Source: Pseudodesulfovibrio profundus
GTDB lineage: Bacteria; Desulfobacterota; Desulfovibrionia; Desulfovibrionales; Desulfovibrionaceae
Direction: 5' to 3'
DNA: 64,000 nt
Assembly: GCF_900217235.1 (NCBI RefSeq)
Contig: NZ_LT907975.1
Location: forward strand, 2,207,001 to 2,271,000
Every line of letters starts with the position of its first letter. Within the stretch, counting starts at the first letter, position 1. The position numbers and the translations under genes were made by a program. Of this stretch, positions 38,359-46,637 are shown piece by piece. The notes under the pieces are model-generated. The model saw only the letters and a program-made list of their open reading frames with translations. It was not told where the DNA came from and did not search any database.

Positions 38359-39306
38359 ATGAACGTGAGAAAAAGGATTGGGGGCGGCCGTATGGCTGCC
38401 CTTTTTCTTGTCCTTCTGCTGTTTGCTGCAGGTGGTTGTGCGCTGCATCCGAACCCTGTCGTGGCCCTGCCGGAAGATGGGCGCTCGTCAATTCTCGTCG
38501 AGGATGTCCCGTTTCATGCCCAGGAGCAGTTTCAGTGTGGTCCGGCAACGCTGGCCATGGCGCTCAACTGGAGTGGGGTCGAAGTCACGCCCGAGAGCCT
38601 GGTCGATTCAGTATACACAGCCTCCAAAAAAGGCAGCCTGCAACCCGCAATGGTCACATCGGCACGACGACATGGGCGGGTGGCGTATGTTCTTGATGAC
38701 CAGGACCAATTGGCGCGGACCCTCGAAGCGGGGTACCCCGTGGTGGTCCTGCTTAACCTCGGGTTGTCCTTTTATCCAGTCTGGCACTACGCCGTAGTGA
38801 TCGGCTATGACAAGGTCGAAGGCGATTACATTCTGCATTCGGGCCTGACACCGCATAAACGGTACTCCGCCCGGCAGATGGATTCTATGTGGGGTCGCAG
38901 TGACTACTGGGGCATGTTGGTGTTACCGCCCTCCGAACTGCCGGAACTGGCAGATGAATCTCGCTGGCTTCGATCCGTGGTGGGGCTGGAGCGCGCAAAA
39001 CAATGGGATGCAGCCTTGTCCGGGTATGAAGCGGCTGTTGGTAGGTGGCCCAAGTCCCATGATGCATGGATGGGTGTGGGGAACAGTGCCTATGCATTGG
39101 GTCGCCGGGAACTCGCCATTACGGCTTTTCAGCATGCGACCACCATCCGCCCGAATGAGGGGATAGCCTTCAACAATCTTGCCCATGTGCTGGCCGAAGT
39201 CGGACGACGCGATGAAGCCGTGGCAGCGGCGGAGAAGGCCGTTGCCTGCGGTGGTCCGTATGTTGCGACTTTCAGGAAGACACTGGAAGAAATCCGCAGT
39301 CGTTGA
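38359..39306 (+). CDS. PA2778-family C39-like cysteine peptidase with TPR repeats
   Basis: 315 aa. Lipoprotein signal with lipobox around AAGGCAL (residue 26-32). C39-like peptidase: catalytic Cys in EQFQCGPATLAMAL, His in VWHYAVVIGYD, and an Asp-containing HSG segment. TPR repeats in the C-terminal third (NSAYALGRRELAITAFQHAT). Probably a periplasmic or outer-membrane-anchored processing protease acting with the preceding PA2779 protein. Confidence 0.83.
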   Translation: MNVRKRIGGGRMAALFLVLLLFAAGGCALHPNPVVALPEDGRSSILVEDVPFHAQEQFQCGPATLAMALNWSGVEVTPESLVDSVYTASKKGSLQPAMVTSARRHGRVAYVLDDQDQLARTLEAGYPVVVLLNLGLSFYPVWHYAVVIGYDKVEGDYILHSGLTPHKRYSARQMDSMWGRSDYWGMLVLPPSELPELADESRWLRSVVGLERAKQWDAALSGYEAAVGRWPKSHDAWMGVGNSAYALGRRELAITAFQHATTIRPNEGIAFNNLAHVLAEVGRRDEAVAAAEKAVACGGPYVATFRKTLEEIRSR

Positions 39307-39360
39307 AGCGGTATACGATCAGTTCGTTTGCGCTGAAAGCTTAGTTGTTTCAAAAAGAAA

Positions 39361-39392
39361 ACGGGGCGTCTGTCATGTGACAGACGCCCCGT
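39361..39392. terminator. Bidirectional terminator
   Basis: Near-perfect 15-bp stem ACGGGGCGTCTGTCA with complement, flanked by A and T runs; between convergent PA2778 and transporter genes. Confidence 0.85.
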
Positions 39393-39403
39393 TGGTGTGT
39401 GGT

Positions 39404-40762
39404 CTAGATGAAGCCGAGTCCCTTGAGCAGGACGGCCAGTACCAGAAGCGGTGTGATCCACTTCACGATGACCGAATACAGGGAGATGATGGCTTGGTTG
39501 TTCAGTGTACCTCTGTTGGAGAGAGCACGCTCGACCTTGTCGCTTCCCCACTTCCATCCCGCGAAGATGGCAATGAAGAAGCCGCCGATGGGCAACAGCA
39601 GGTTGGAAGACAGATAGTCGTAGAAGTCGAAGAAGTTCAGGCCGAAGAGGGTCACGTCACTCATTGTCGAGAACGAGAGCGTGGCCGGAGCACCGCAGAT
39701 GGCAAGACCGATGGCGGTGAGAATGGTGGCCTTGCGACGGTTCCATTTCAGGGCTTCGATGAAGAAGGCCACGGGAACTTCGAACAGGGAGAGCATGGCC
39801 CCCATGGTCGCCAATCCTGTCAGGACAAAGAAAATGACCATGAAGAACTGGCCCAGCGGCATGGAGCTGAACACGGCCGGGACCGTCATGAACAGCAGAC
39901 CGGGACCGGCGGCAGGCTCGAAACCATAGTTGAAGACAGCCGGGAAGATGGCGACACCGGCCAGGATGGAGACCGTGAGGTCGGCCAGCATGACGCGGGT
40001 AGCGGTGAACGGTACGTCGGCATCGTTTCGGAAGTAGCTGCCGTAGGTCATCATGGTACCCATGCCGATGGAGAGCTTGAAGAAAGCCAGCCCCATTGCC
40101 ATGAGCACGACTTCTCCGGTGACCTTGGAAAAGTCGGGGTTGAAAAGGAATGCGAGTCCTTCACCGGCCTTGGGCAGGGTCAGGGAGCGGATGCAGACCA
40201 GAATCAGCATGCCGAGCAGAATGGGCATGAGGGTTTTCGTGGTCTTTTCAATGCCTTTGGTTACACCGCCGATGATGATGGTGCTGACCAGTGCCAGGAC
40301 ACCCCACTGCCAGAGCAATGCGCTCATGGGGGAGGATACTGTGGCACTGAAGGCTGCTTCACCGATTTTCGGGTCAGTGGAGTTCAATCCACCGCTGACA
40401 GCCATGACGATAAAGCTGAATACCCAGCCTACGACGTCGGTGTAAAAGGCCATGATGGCAAAGGCGGCGACCACGCCGCTGACGCCGACAAGGGTCCAGA
40501 GTTTGTTGTCTGGTGCAACTTTTCGCCATGTGGAAATGGCATTTGATTTGGCGTGGCGACCCATCATGATTTCCGAAATCATGACCGGCAGACCAACTAC
40601 AATGGTTGCGGCGATGTAGATGCAGAGAAAGGCGGCGCCCCCGTTTTCTCCTGCCATGTACGGAAATTTCCAGATGTTCCCCAGTCCTACAGCTGAACCG
40701 AGCGTAGCTGTGAGAACACCGAGTTTCGTCGCGAATCCGTCGCGGCTTTGGTTAGCGGACAT
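39404..40762 (-). CDS. Sodium-dependent transporter, NSS (SNF) family
   Basis: 452 aa, about 11-12 membrane helices. GSAVGLGNIWKFPYMAGENGG (residues 17-37) is the Na+/substrate site of LeuT-like NSS proteins. Probably imports an amino acid with sodium. RBS AAAGGAAC before the ATG at 40762. Confidence 0.92.
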   Translation of the reverse strand: MSANQSRDGFATKLGVLTATLGSAVGLGNIWKFPYMAGENGGAAFLCIYIAATIVVGLPVMISEIMMGRHAKSNAISTWRKVAPDNKLWTLVGVSGVVAAFAIMAFYTDVVGWVFSFIVMAVSGGLNSTDPKIGEAAFSATVSSPMSALLWQWGVLALVSTIIIGGVTKGIEKTTKTLMPILLGMLILVCIRSLTLPKAGEGLAFLFNPDFSKVTGEVVLMAMGLAFFKLSIGMGTMMTYGSYFRNDADVPFTATRVMLADLTVSILAGVAIFPAVFNYGFEPAAGPGLLFMTVPAVFSSMPLGQFFMVIFFVLTGLATMGAMLSLFEVPVAFFIEALKWNRRKATILTAIGLAICGAPATLSFSTMSDVTLFGLNFFDFYDYLSSNLLLPIGGFFIAIFAGWKWGSDKVERALSNRGTLNNQAIISLYSVIVKWITPLLVLAVLLKGLGFI

Positions 40763-40889
40763 ATGTGCAGTTCCTTTTGTTAGAAGTAATCCCTACCGGA
40801 GCTGGAGAGGTCCGATACCTTGGTATGACAATATTGGCAACCATATTTCCGTTAACCATGAAGATCGTTGGCTACAGCCAAAAAGATGT

Positions 40890-40912
40890 GCCGGGGGAGA
40901 TTTTCCCCCGGC
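40890..40912 (-). terminator. Terminator of the scaffold/portal operon
   Basis: GCCGGGGGAAAA / CTCCCCCGGC hairpin on the minus strand followed by a T-run (five T near 40880-40884). It lies just after the scaffold gene stop. Confidence 0.8.
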
Positions 40913-40929
40913 TTTGATTATGGGCGAGC

Positions 40930-41781
40930 CTATAAACGACTGCCCGGCACATAGTCTCCCGGATACAAGGTCTCAAAGCCCTTGCGTACTTTTTCCACGT
41001 ATTTCGGGTCCCGCTTGATGGGATCATGGTAACGCGGGTCCTGCATCATCTCCCGTAGCTTTTCGCGGGAAAGTTCCTCTCCCCAGCCATCTCCGGATCC
41101 TCGCATGCCGCTTTCGAGCACCAGCGGGGCCTTCTTGGCAAAAGCGGCGATTACGGGTGCGCGATCACCTGCTCCGGTTTCATCCAAGGCGCGCAGCAGC
41201 TCGTTGCCACCGATTGCCTCGGCGGTTCGCAGGGCTTCATCGAGCCGACGGGGTGTGTCGCCGCGATGGACGCTGCGCAGGGAGGCCAGCTCATTATCTC
41301 GAAGCTGACGCTTTTCTTTCTCCATTCCGTCATGGGTTTCAAGCACCACAGGCAGGAACCACTGGTAGAGGCCTGCGACCTGTTCCGCGGTCAGACCCAG
41401 CTGGAATGCCGTAACCTGGAACTGCTCAAGGAGCGCTTCCTGTACTTCGTATCCATCTGGAAGGTCGATCTCCGGAAGGGCATACTCGTCGGGCCTGTTC
41501 GGTCTTCCAAGAGAAGCGAAGAAGGCGTCCCGATCCTCGGGGTTGTCATCTTTGGAAGGGACACGGACATACCCTTCGGGTGTTTTACCAAGCATGCGCT
41601 GGGCATGGACCAGGGCCTTCACTGCTTCGTCTTTCGTCTTGTAGTGCTGCAGGGAAGGATGGTCGCGCAGAGGAATCTGCTGCTCTCTTCCACTGTCATC
41701 CACATAGGGGATGGTCCATTCCGCGGGCAGGGTCGCCTGCCAGTTTCCATTTGTCGGTCGGGGGTTCATGGGGTTGTTCAT
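40930..41781 (-). CDS. Phage capsid assembly scaffolding-like protein
   Basis: 283 aa from the ATG at 41781 (AAGGAGAACAACC). Sequence like podovirus scaffolding proteins: EWTIPY, TKDEAVKALVHAQRMLGKTPEGYVRVPSKDDN (residues about 40-75), PDEYALPEI, and a mixed acidic/basic helical C-terminus. It overlaps the Bbp19-like gene by 4 bases. It would guide shell assembly with the capsid protein encoded 22 kb away. Confidence 0.75.
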   Translation of the reverse strand: MNNPMNPRPTNGNWQATLPAEWTIPYVDDSGREQQIPLRDHPSLQHYKTKDEAVKALVHAQRMLGKTPEGYVRVPSKDDNPEDRDAFFASLGRPNRPDEYALPEIDLPDGYEVQEALLEQFQVTAFQLGLTAEQVAGLYQWFLPVVLETHDGMEKEKRQLRDNELASLRSVHRGDTPRRLDEALRTAEAIGGNELLRALDETGAGDRAPVIAAFAKKAPLVLESGMRGSGDGWGEELSREKLREMMQDPRYHDPIKRDPKYVEKVRKGFETLYPGDYVPGSRL

Positions 41782-42005
41782 TGGTTGTTCTCCTTGTTGA
41801 TGAAGTTGTGTTCGTCGCACATGTGCTTCATGTGCAGGATGAGGGATCGGCGGCCTTCGTTGAACTGGGTGCGTCCGTGTTCCGCGGAAAACGTGGAATG
41901 GTGGAAACATCCCCGTTGTTCGAGGTCGTTCATGACGGCTTGTCCGTCAGGGCTGTCGAAAAGACGCTTGTAGGCACGGTGAAGTTCGAGACCGTTATTC
42001 AGCAT
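41778..42005 (-). CDS. Bbp19-like small phage protein
   Basis: 75 aa. Pattern LFDSPDGQAVMNDLEQRGC followed by FHHSTF and FNEGRRSLILHM is that of the Bbp19 family found beside portals of podoviruses. No function proven. Overlaps the portal gene by 11 bases and the scaffold gene by 4 bases, a typical compact phage arrangement. Confidence 0.72.
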   Translation of the reverse strand: MLNNGLELHRAYKRLFDSPDGQAVMNDLEQRGCFHHSTFSAEHGRTQFNEGRRSLILHMKHMCDEHNFINKENNQ

Positions 42006-43731
42006 TGTGCGGCTCCTGTTGGCTTTGCGGTTTTTCGATATTGTCCTGAGCTGGTGGCTGCCCCATGTTTTGCAAGGTGGAAGGCAGGGCTTTGCCTGCC
42101 ATGGCCAGCGACCAGAGTTCGGTCAGGACATTGGGCCTATCCGTATAGGATTCGGACAATGTCTTGAGTGCGCCTGTCATCTCATTGACTGTCTGGGACA
42201 TCTGCATTTTGCTTTGGGCTTTGGATTTCTGCTCTCGCGAGGCATCCATTTCCTGTCGGGAGCGCATGAATTCGCCGGGCGTTCCGTAAAGGTCGGCCAG
42301 TCGACGGGTTATGCGGTCGGTATCGAAGTTGTCCATGATGCCGAAGGGGTCACTGCTGCCCATGATCGGGGCCAGATGCTGCAGGACTTGCGGCAGGCTC
42401 TGTGCTTCAAATTGCTGCTGGGCGCGTGCAACCGGCGATGTGTAGCGGACCTCGATGTCGTCGAGGGTGAGACTGCCCGGAATGGGCGGAAGCGCTCCGG
42501 CGCGCAGCATGATGTTGAAGACACGCTTGATGAGCGGGCCAAGGAACTCGGTCTGCAATCGACCAAGCACGGGACCGAGCACGCGCATCTTGTCGCTTTG
42601 GCGCATGACCGCTTCCGTGGCGGTGACTGCCGGACCTTCGGGGGCCAACTGGTCGCCAAGGAAGATGCGTCGAATGGACTCGCGCCGTTGCTGGATCATG
42701 TTTTCCGTGGCGTTCAGGTCCACCCGGACCGGCAGGGCTTCGATGCGGTCACTCGAACCGGCCCTGTAGTAGGACAGGCCGCCCGGACCCGAACGCACCG
42801 GACCGAGAAAGCCGTCATCCGGCACCATGAGCGGCGGATCAGACATCTTTTCGGCAGCCATGAGCGCCGTGCGGGACATGGCATTGAGTACTCGGGTGTC
42901 GGACAGGGCCGTTGCACCCGGGCCTCGACCATATGTTTCTCCGGTCGCCTTGGCCCAACGCGGGACCAGATAGGGCATCTCCAGATACCCGGATTCTTCA
43001 AGGACATGTTGGGTGCCTGTTTCCATGTACACCGAAGCATAGGGGAAGTTGGCGGCACCGATACCGAACGGGTCCCGGTCCGTACGCGGAAACACGGCAT
43101 GGAGAATTTCCACCATGGTATCCGGTTTCTTTTCGGCCAGTGACCGGACATCGTCGGAGCAGGCTCCTTTCCATTCACGCCAGACAAGTCGAGCCGGGAG
43201 TTCGTAGCGCCGGTACACTGTGTCGACCATGCCGCGAGCGGATTCAGCCACGTACACTTCTCCCAGCGGGCGTGTGGAAAAGCGGACAATACTTTGCGGA
43301 TCCGCTTCCACATACATGACCGCCGTGCCCAGCAGGGCGATGTCGAGGTAGAGTTCGTGGACATTTGTCTGGAATCCCGTGTCCTCGGCATTGAATATCG
43401 CGGTGAGCTTTTTCCCTGCCTGGCTAAGGAAATCGCGTACCTCCTGATCCTCTTCCTGTTCCTTGTCCTTTACCCGGATGTCGAACCAGGGAATGGCCGG
43501 ATTGGTGAGCAGACCGCCGAGGGCCGAAGCGAGCAGCTCCAGCGCATGCATGGGCGTGGAATCGAATATCCGCTCGTCATTGGTTTGGCCTCGCCGACCG
43601 GGGTTGAAGCTGTTCTTTCTGGGGAGCATGTACTCCGTGAGTTCCTGCCATGTGGGTACCCATGGCTGGCGCACGGACTCGAGCCCCTGGAATCGTTGCA
43701 GCAACGATTGGGCGAGCTCTTTCTTTTCCAT
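41995..43731 (-). CDS. Phage portal (head-to-tail connector) protein, T7 gp8-like
   Basis: 578 aa; start ATG 43731 chosen because GGGGGA lies at correct spacing (the ATG at 43737 has none). LPRKNSFNPGRRGQTNDERIFDSTP (shown here as 25 residues only by position 38-62), ALELLASALGGLLTNP and DPQSIVRFSTRPLGEVYVAE are typical of the Head-tail_con family. It forms the dodecameric DNA gate. First long gene after the 102-aa coiled-coil gene. Confidence 0.88.
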   Translation of the reverse strand: MEKKELAQSLLQRFQGLESVRQPWVPTWQELTEYMLPRKNSFNPGRRGQTNDERIFDSTPMHALELLASALGGLLTNPAIPWFDIRVKDKEQEEDQEVRDFLSQAGKKLTAIFNAEDTGFQTNVHELYLDIALLGTAVMYVEADPQSIVRFSTRPLGEVYVAESARGMVDTVYRRYELPARLVWREWKGACSDDVRSLAEKKPDTMVEILHAVFPRTDRDPFGIGAANFPYASVYMETGTQHVLEESGYLEMPYLVPRWAKATGETYGRGPGATALSDTRVLNAMSRTALMAAEKMSDPPLMVPDDGFLGPVRSGPGGLSYYRAGSSDRIEALPVRVDLNATENMIQQRRESIRRIFLGDQLAPEGPAVTATEAVMRQSDKMRVLGPVLGRLQTEFLGPLIKRVFNIMLRAGALPPIPGSLTLDDIEVRYTSPVARAQQQFEAQSLPQVLQHLAPIMGSSDPFGIMDNFDTDRITRRLADLYGTPGEFMRSRQEMDASREQKSKAQSKMQMSQTVNEMTGALKTLSESYTDRPNVLTELWSLAMAGKALPSTLQNMGQPPAQDNIEKPQSQQEPHNAE

Positions 43732-43733
43732 GA

Positions 43734-44042
43734 TCATTCCCCCAGCTTCTGTTTGAGGACGGGCCTGTCCACTGTCGGGGCGCTTGTTATACCGGCACCG
43801 CCATTGGACAGCAGGCTTTGTCCTTTTTCTTTTTCGGATTCACGTCGCCGTTTCAGATCACGTGCCTCCTGTAGCTGTTCGCGATTGTGCCGACGTTCCT
43901 CGGCTTCCTTTCGCTGCTGTTCCTTTTCCTGTGCCTCGCGTTCCTTTCGCAGGCTGCTGTCGCCGCCGCCGGACTGATTGCCTCGCATCATGCCGCTGGC
44001 AAAACCGAGAACGGACGAGACAATTTCAACTGGTCCTCCCAT
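43734..44042 (-). CDS. Small coiled-coil phage protein (candidate internal virion protein)
   Basis: 102 aa. Gly-rich N-terminal segment with a weak hydrophobic stretch (VSSVLGFASGMM), a charged coiled coil of Arg/Glu/Gln (residues 30-70) and a variable tail. Similar organisation to the 156-aa protein at 59644. First gene of the portal operon, after control element C. Function unknown; internal virion/ejection role is inferred by position. Confidence 0.55.
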   Translation of the reverse strand: MGGPVEIVSSVLGFASGMMRGNQSGGGDSSLRKEREAQEKEQQRKEAEERRHNREQLQEARDLKRRRESEKEKGQSLLSNGGAGITSAPTVDRPVLKQKLGE

Positions 44043-44079
44043 GGTGTAATCCTCCTGTTTGATGGGTTTTGCAGGAGCA

Positions 44080-44161
44080 TATCCCCAGGTTTTTCCATCT
44101 GACGAAAAAGGGTCTCCACGGGTTTGTCCGGGCGAAAAAAGGATTGAATAAGGTGTTGACA
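44080..44161 (-). promoter_or_regulatory. Phage-regulon control element C (iteron array)
   Basis: On the minus strand: distal box TGTCAACACCTTATTC ending near 44161, two good 11-bp iterons (TTCAATCC and TTTTTTCGCCC) plus two weaker ones, and proximal box GGAAAAACCTGGGGATA at 44080-44096. Box spacing is 81 bp; the start codon at 44042 is 38 bases further. Confidence 0.75.
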
Positions 44162-44211
44162 GGGGGGCGTTGGATAACCCCGTGCGGCATTATAATCGGG
44201 GTGAAGAACGG

Positions 44212-44241
44212 TTGACGTGAGATTTTGAGGGCGTATATTAT
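44212..44241 (+). promoter_or_regulatory. Candidate sigma-70 promoter of the repeat-protein gene
   Basis: TTGACG at 44212-44217 and TATATT at 44234-44239 (16 bp) or TATTAT at 44236-44241 (18 bp). It lies about 75 bases before the GTG at 44313 and faces away from the portal operon, so the repeat gene seems to have ordinary control. Confidence 0.5.
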
Positions 44242-44312
44242 GTATATGCCAAATTGCCCCGCAGGGCATGCATGCGGACCAGGGAAGGTCGGCTTTGGCA
44301 GGGAGTTTTACC

Positions 44313-46565
44313 GTGTCTTCCAGCGTTACCGACTTTATTGTCGCAGGTCCGGCAGGGCAGGTGACAGCAGGTCCCGCAGGATCATTTCAGGCCGCCCAGG
44401 CTGGCAGTTCCGCCGGGGGTGAGCCTGGCCACGTTCCTATCGATACCACTCCGGCCCGTGTCCCCATTGATACGTCACAGGCCCGGATACCATACGCAGC
44501 ACCACCCGCAATACCCTATGCGGGAGGTGGTTCCTTTACCAATGTCGGCTCGGCAGGCGGAAGCTTTGTCGGTGGCGGCGGTGGTGGAGGCGGCTTTTCC
44601 GCTGGCTCCATAGGTGGCGGTATGGGTGGCGGATCTTCAGCAGGTCATATAGGCGGCGGAGGTGGTGGTTCCACAGCTACCAGCAACACCAGCGGAGCAG
44701 GCGGAGCCGGACAGGCTTCCGGTTCCGGCAGTACTGGTGCGTCCGGCAGTTCCAATCCCATCAATATGAATAATTCCGGTGGCGGTGCCTTCATTGACGG
44801 CGGCCAGGTCCCCATTTCGACGGAATCGGGCAAGCAGGCCATAGCTCCGGCCACCGGCGGTGGTGGGGGCGGATCGGGCAGTGGCAACGGTCCATTCGAA
44901 CGTCAACCGACAAAGTCCGATAATGCCGCATCATCGGTTCCCATTTCTCCTAATCTTGGTGTGCAGCCCATATCGCCTGCCGGTCATGTCCCGATGACAC
45001 CCAAGCTTGGTTTCTTCATGCCCACGCTGACCGGTATCGTGCCCATCACACCGGGTGGTCATATCCAGGCATTCCGACAGACAACACCCCACGGCATGTA
45101 CTTTGGCCATACGCAGCACTGGCCCAATGATGTATTCCATCATTCGACCCAGTCCATGGGATTTACTCCCAAGCAGGTGCCCATGGCGCCGTGGGTACCG
45201 ACCATGGATGGCTACGAAGAACCGCATATGCCGCAAGTGGATTTTGCCGGTGATGATGGCCGCCACACTCCCATGAATCTGGCCTCCAATTACGAAATCA
45301 ACATTGACCAGACCCAGGATATAGAAAAGTCCCACACGGCCACCAATAATGAGTCTGTGGACCGATCCCTTGATCTCTCCATGGATGCGACCGTGCATCG
45401 CCGCGAGCACTACGTCGAAGAAAGCGTGACCAACAATTCGCGCAATACGAATCAGGATCTCAGCACTGATAGGGCGGTTGAGCAGTCCAATGTGACCAAT
45501 CAGGTCACCAATCAGGACAATACGATTAACTCCGAACGCGAAGTGCGTATGGAGCAGGACAACTCCATTACCCGCAAGGATGAGCAGAACCATTCCATCG
45601 TCAACGAGAACCAGACAGTGGAAGTTACCAACGTGGATGCCAACCAGACCACAAACGAGACGCATCCGGTGGACAACAGCCAGGAGCGAAACAGTTCGGT
45701 CCAGTACGTCAACGAGCAGCGAACCGACGTGGCGTATGACAACTCGACCAACCGTTCGGAGGATCATTCCACATCCACACAGGAAGTGCGCAACGCCATT
45801 TACAACACCGAAGACAACACGGTGAATGAGCAGACGTCCAACCATCAGACGACCATCGACTCGGACTACGAAACATCGGTTGCCTACAATGACACCAATA
45901 TCAGTCAGGACGATAACTCTGTGACGCGCAATGTGGAGACATCCTTCAGTCATCAGAATGTGGATCGCTCCGAAACGAACTACACCAACGACAATGATGT
46001 CTCGTTTGTGGAGAATCGCCAGTTTACGGAAAAAAACTCGGAAACGCGCATCAACGAAACCGACAACTCCCGTAATGTGGAGCAGGTGACGCATTTCAAC
46101 AATACCACTCAGGACAACTCGGTCGAGAATTACGTCAGCAATAATGAAACGCGGTTTGTAGAGAACAATGATCTCGACTTTGCCTACAACATCGAATCCG
46201 AAAACAATTTCGATCAATCGCGCATCATCGATCAGTCTGCCTCGTTCAACTTTGTGGATCAGGACAACAGTGTCACCCGATATGTGGATGACAGCGACAC
46301 CAACATTGTGGAGAACGAAAACCTGACCATCGCCTACCCCGAGACCCGAGTGGTCGAGGCAGATAATTCGATCAATACGGTGATCAACAACAATTACGAA
46401 CGGGTGGAACAGGACAACACGCAAGCCAATATCGTTGATGCTCGTGAAGTCCAGTACCTGAACATCGATCAGCCGTCATACAATGTGGACCAGTCCAGCA
46501 CGGTCAACATGACCTTCCAGGCGCCGGAGCGGGCCGGAGGCATGCTTGTCGTCGGCAATGCCTGA
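44313..46565 (+). CDS. Large Gly-rich/Asn-Asp-Thr repeat protein, unrecognised
   Basis: 750 aa from the GTG at 44313 (RBS AGGGAG, 8-base spacing; an ATG at 44268 lacks a site). N-terminal 200 residues are Gly/Ala/Pro/Ser-rich with GPAG and long Gly runs. The C-terminal 400 residues are Asn/Asp/Glu/Thr/Gln-rich with imperfect repeats of about 40-45 residues holding QDNSV, VEN and AY(N/P) blocks. No signal peptide, no Cys. Such composition suggests a fibrous or beta-solenoid surface protein. It lies between portal and terminase loci, but its role in the particle is not shown. Confidence 0.65.
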   Translation: MSSSVTDFIVAGPAGQVTAGPAGSFQAAQAGSSAGGEPGHVPIDTTPARVPIDTSQARIPYAAPPAIPYAGGGSFTNVGSAGGSFVGGGGGGGGFSAGSIGGGMGGGSSAGHIGGGGGGSTATSNTSGAGGAGQASGSGSTGASGSSNPINMNNSGGGAFIDGGQVPISTESGKQAIAPATGGGGGGSGSGNGPFERQPTKSDNAASSVPISPNLGVQPISPAGHVPMTPKLGFFMPTLTGIVPITPGGHIQAFRQTTPHGMYFGHTQHWPNDVFHHSTQSMGFTPKQVPMAPWVPTMDGYEEPHMPQVDFAGDDGRHTPMNLASNYEINIDQTQDIEKSHTATNNESVDRSLDLSMDATVHRREHYVEESVTNNSRNTNQDLSTDRAVEQSNVTNQVTNQDNTINSEREVRMEQDNSITRKDEQNHSIVNENQTVEVTNVDANQTTNETHPVDNSQERNSSVQYVNEQRTDVAYDNSTNRSEDHSTSTQEVRNAIYNTEDNTVNEQTSNHQTTIDSDYETSVAYNDTNISQDDNSVTRNVETSFSHQNVDRSETNYTNDNDVSFVENRQFTEKNSETRINETDNSRNVEQVTHFNNTTQDNSVENYVSNNETRFVENNDLDFAYNIESENNFDQSRIIDQSASFNFVDQDNSVTRYVDDSDTNIVENENLTIAYPETRVVEADNSINTVINNNYERVEQDNTQANIVDAREVQYLNIDQPSYNVDQSSTVNMTFQAPERAGGMLVVGNA

Positions 46566-46587
46566 TTGGATTGTACTTTTGATAATG

Positions 46588-46624
46588 AAAAAGGGAAGCC
46601 TGCATGAGGCTTCCCTTTTTTTGT
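46588..46624. terminator. Bidirectional terminator
   Basis: GGGAAGCC / GGCTTCCC stem with A-run before and T-run after; between the convergent repeat-protein and RTX genes. Confidence 0.88.
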
Positions 46625-46637
46625 TGCTCTTGTGATT

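Noticed and set aside
39179-40546. 455-aa plus-strand ORF
   Set aside because: Antisense of the NSS transporter, and composition is typical of a shadow frame.
44155-44160. TTGACA in the distal box as a -35 box
   Set aside because: In all copies it faces away from the phage gene, and no -10 box lies at normal spacing.
44931-46424. 497-aa minus-strand ORF rich in Val/Ile/His
   Set aside because: Complement of the Asn/Asp/Thr repeat gene, whose plus-strand frame is longer and has an RBS and promoter.
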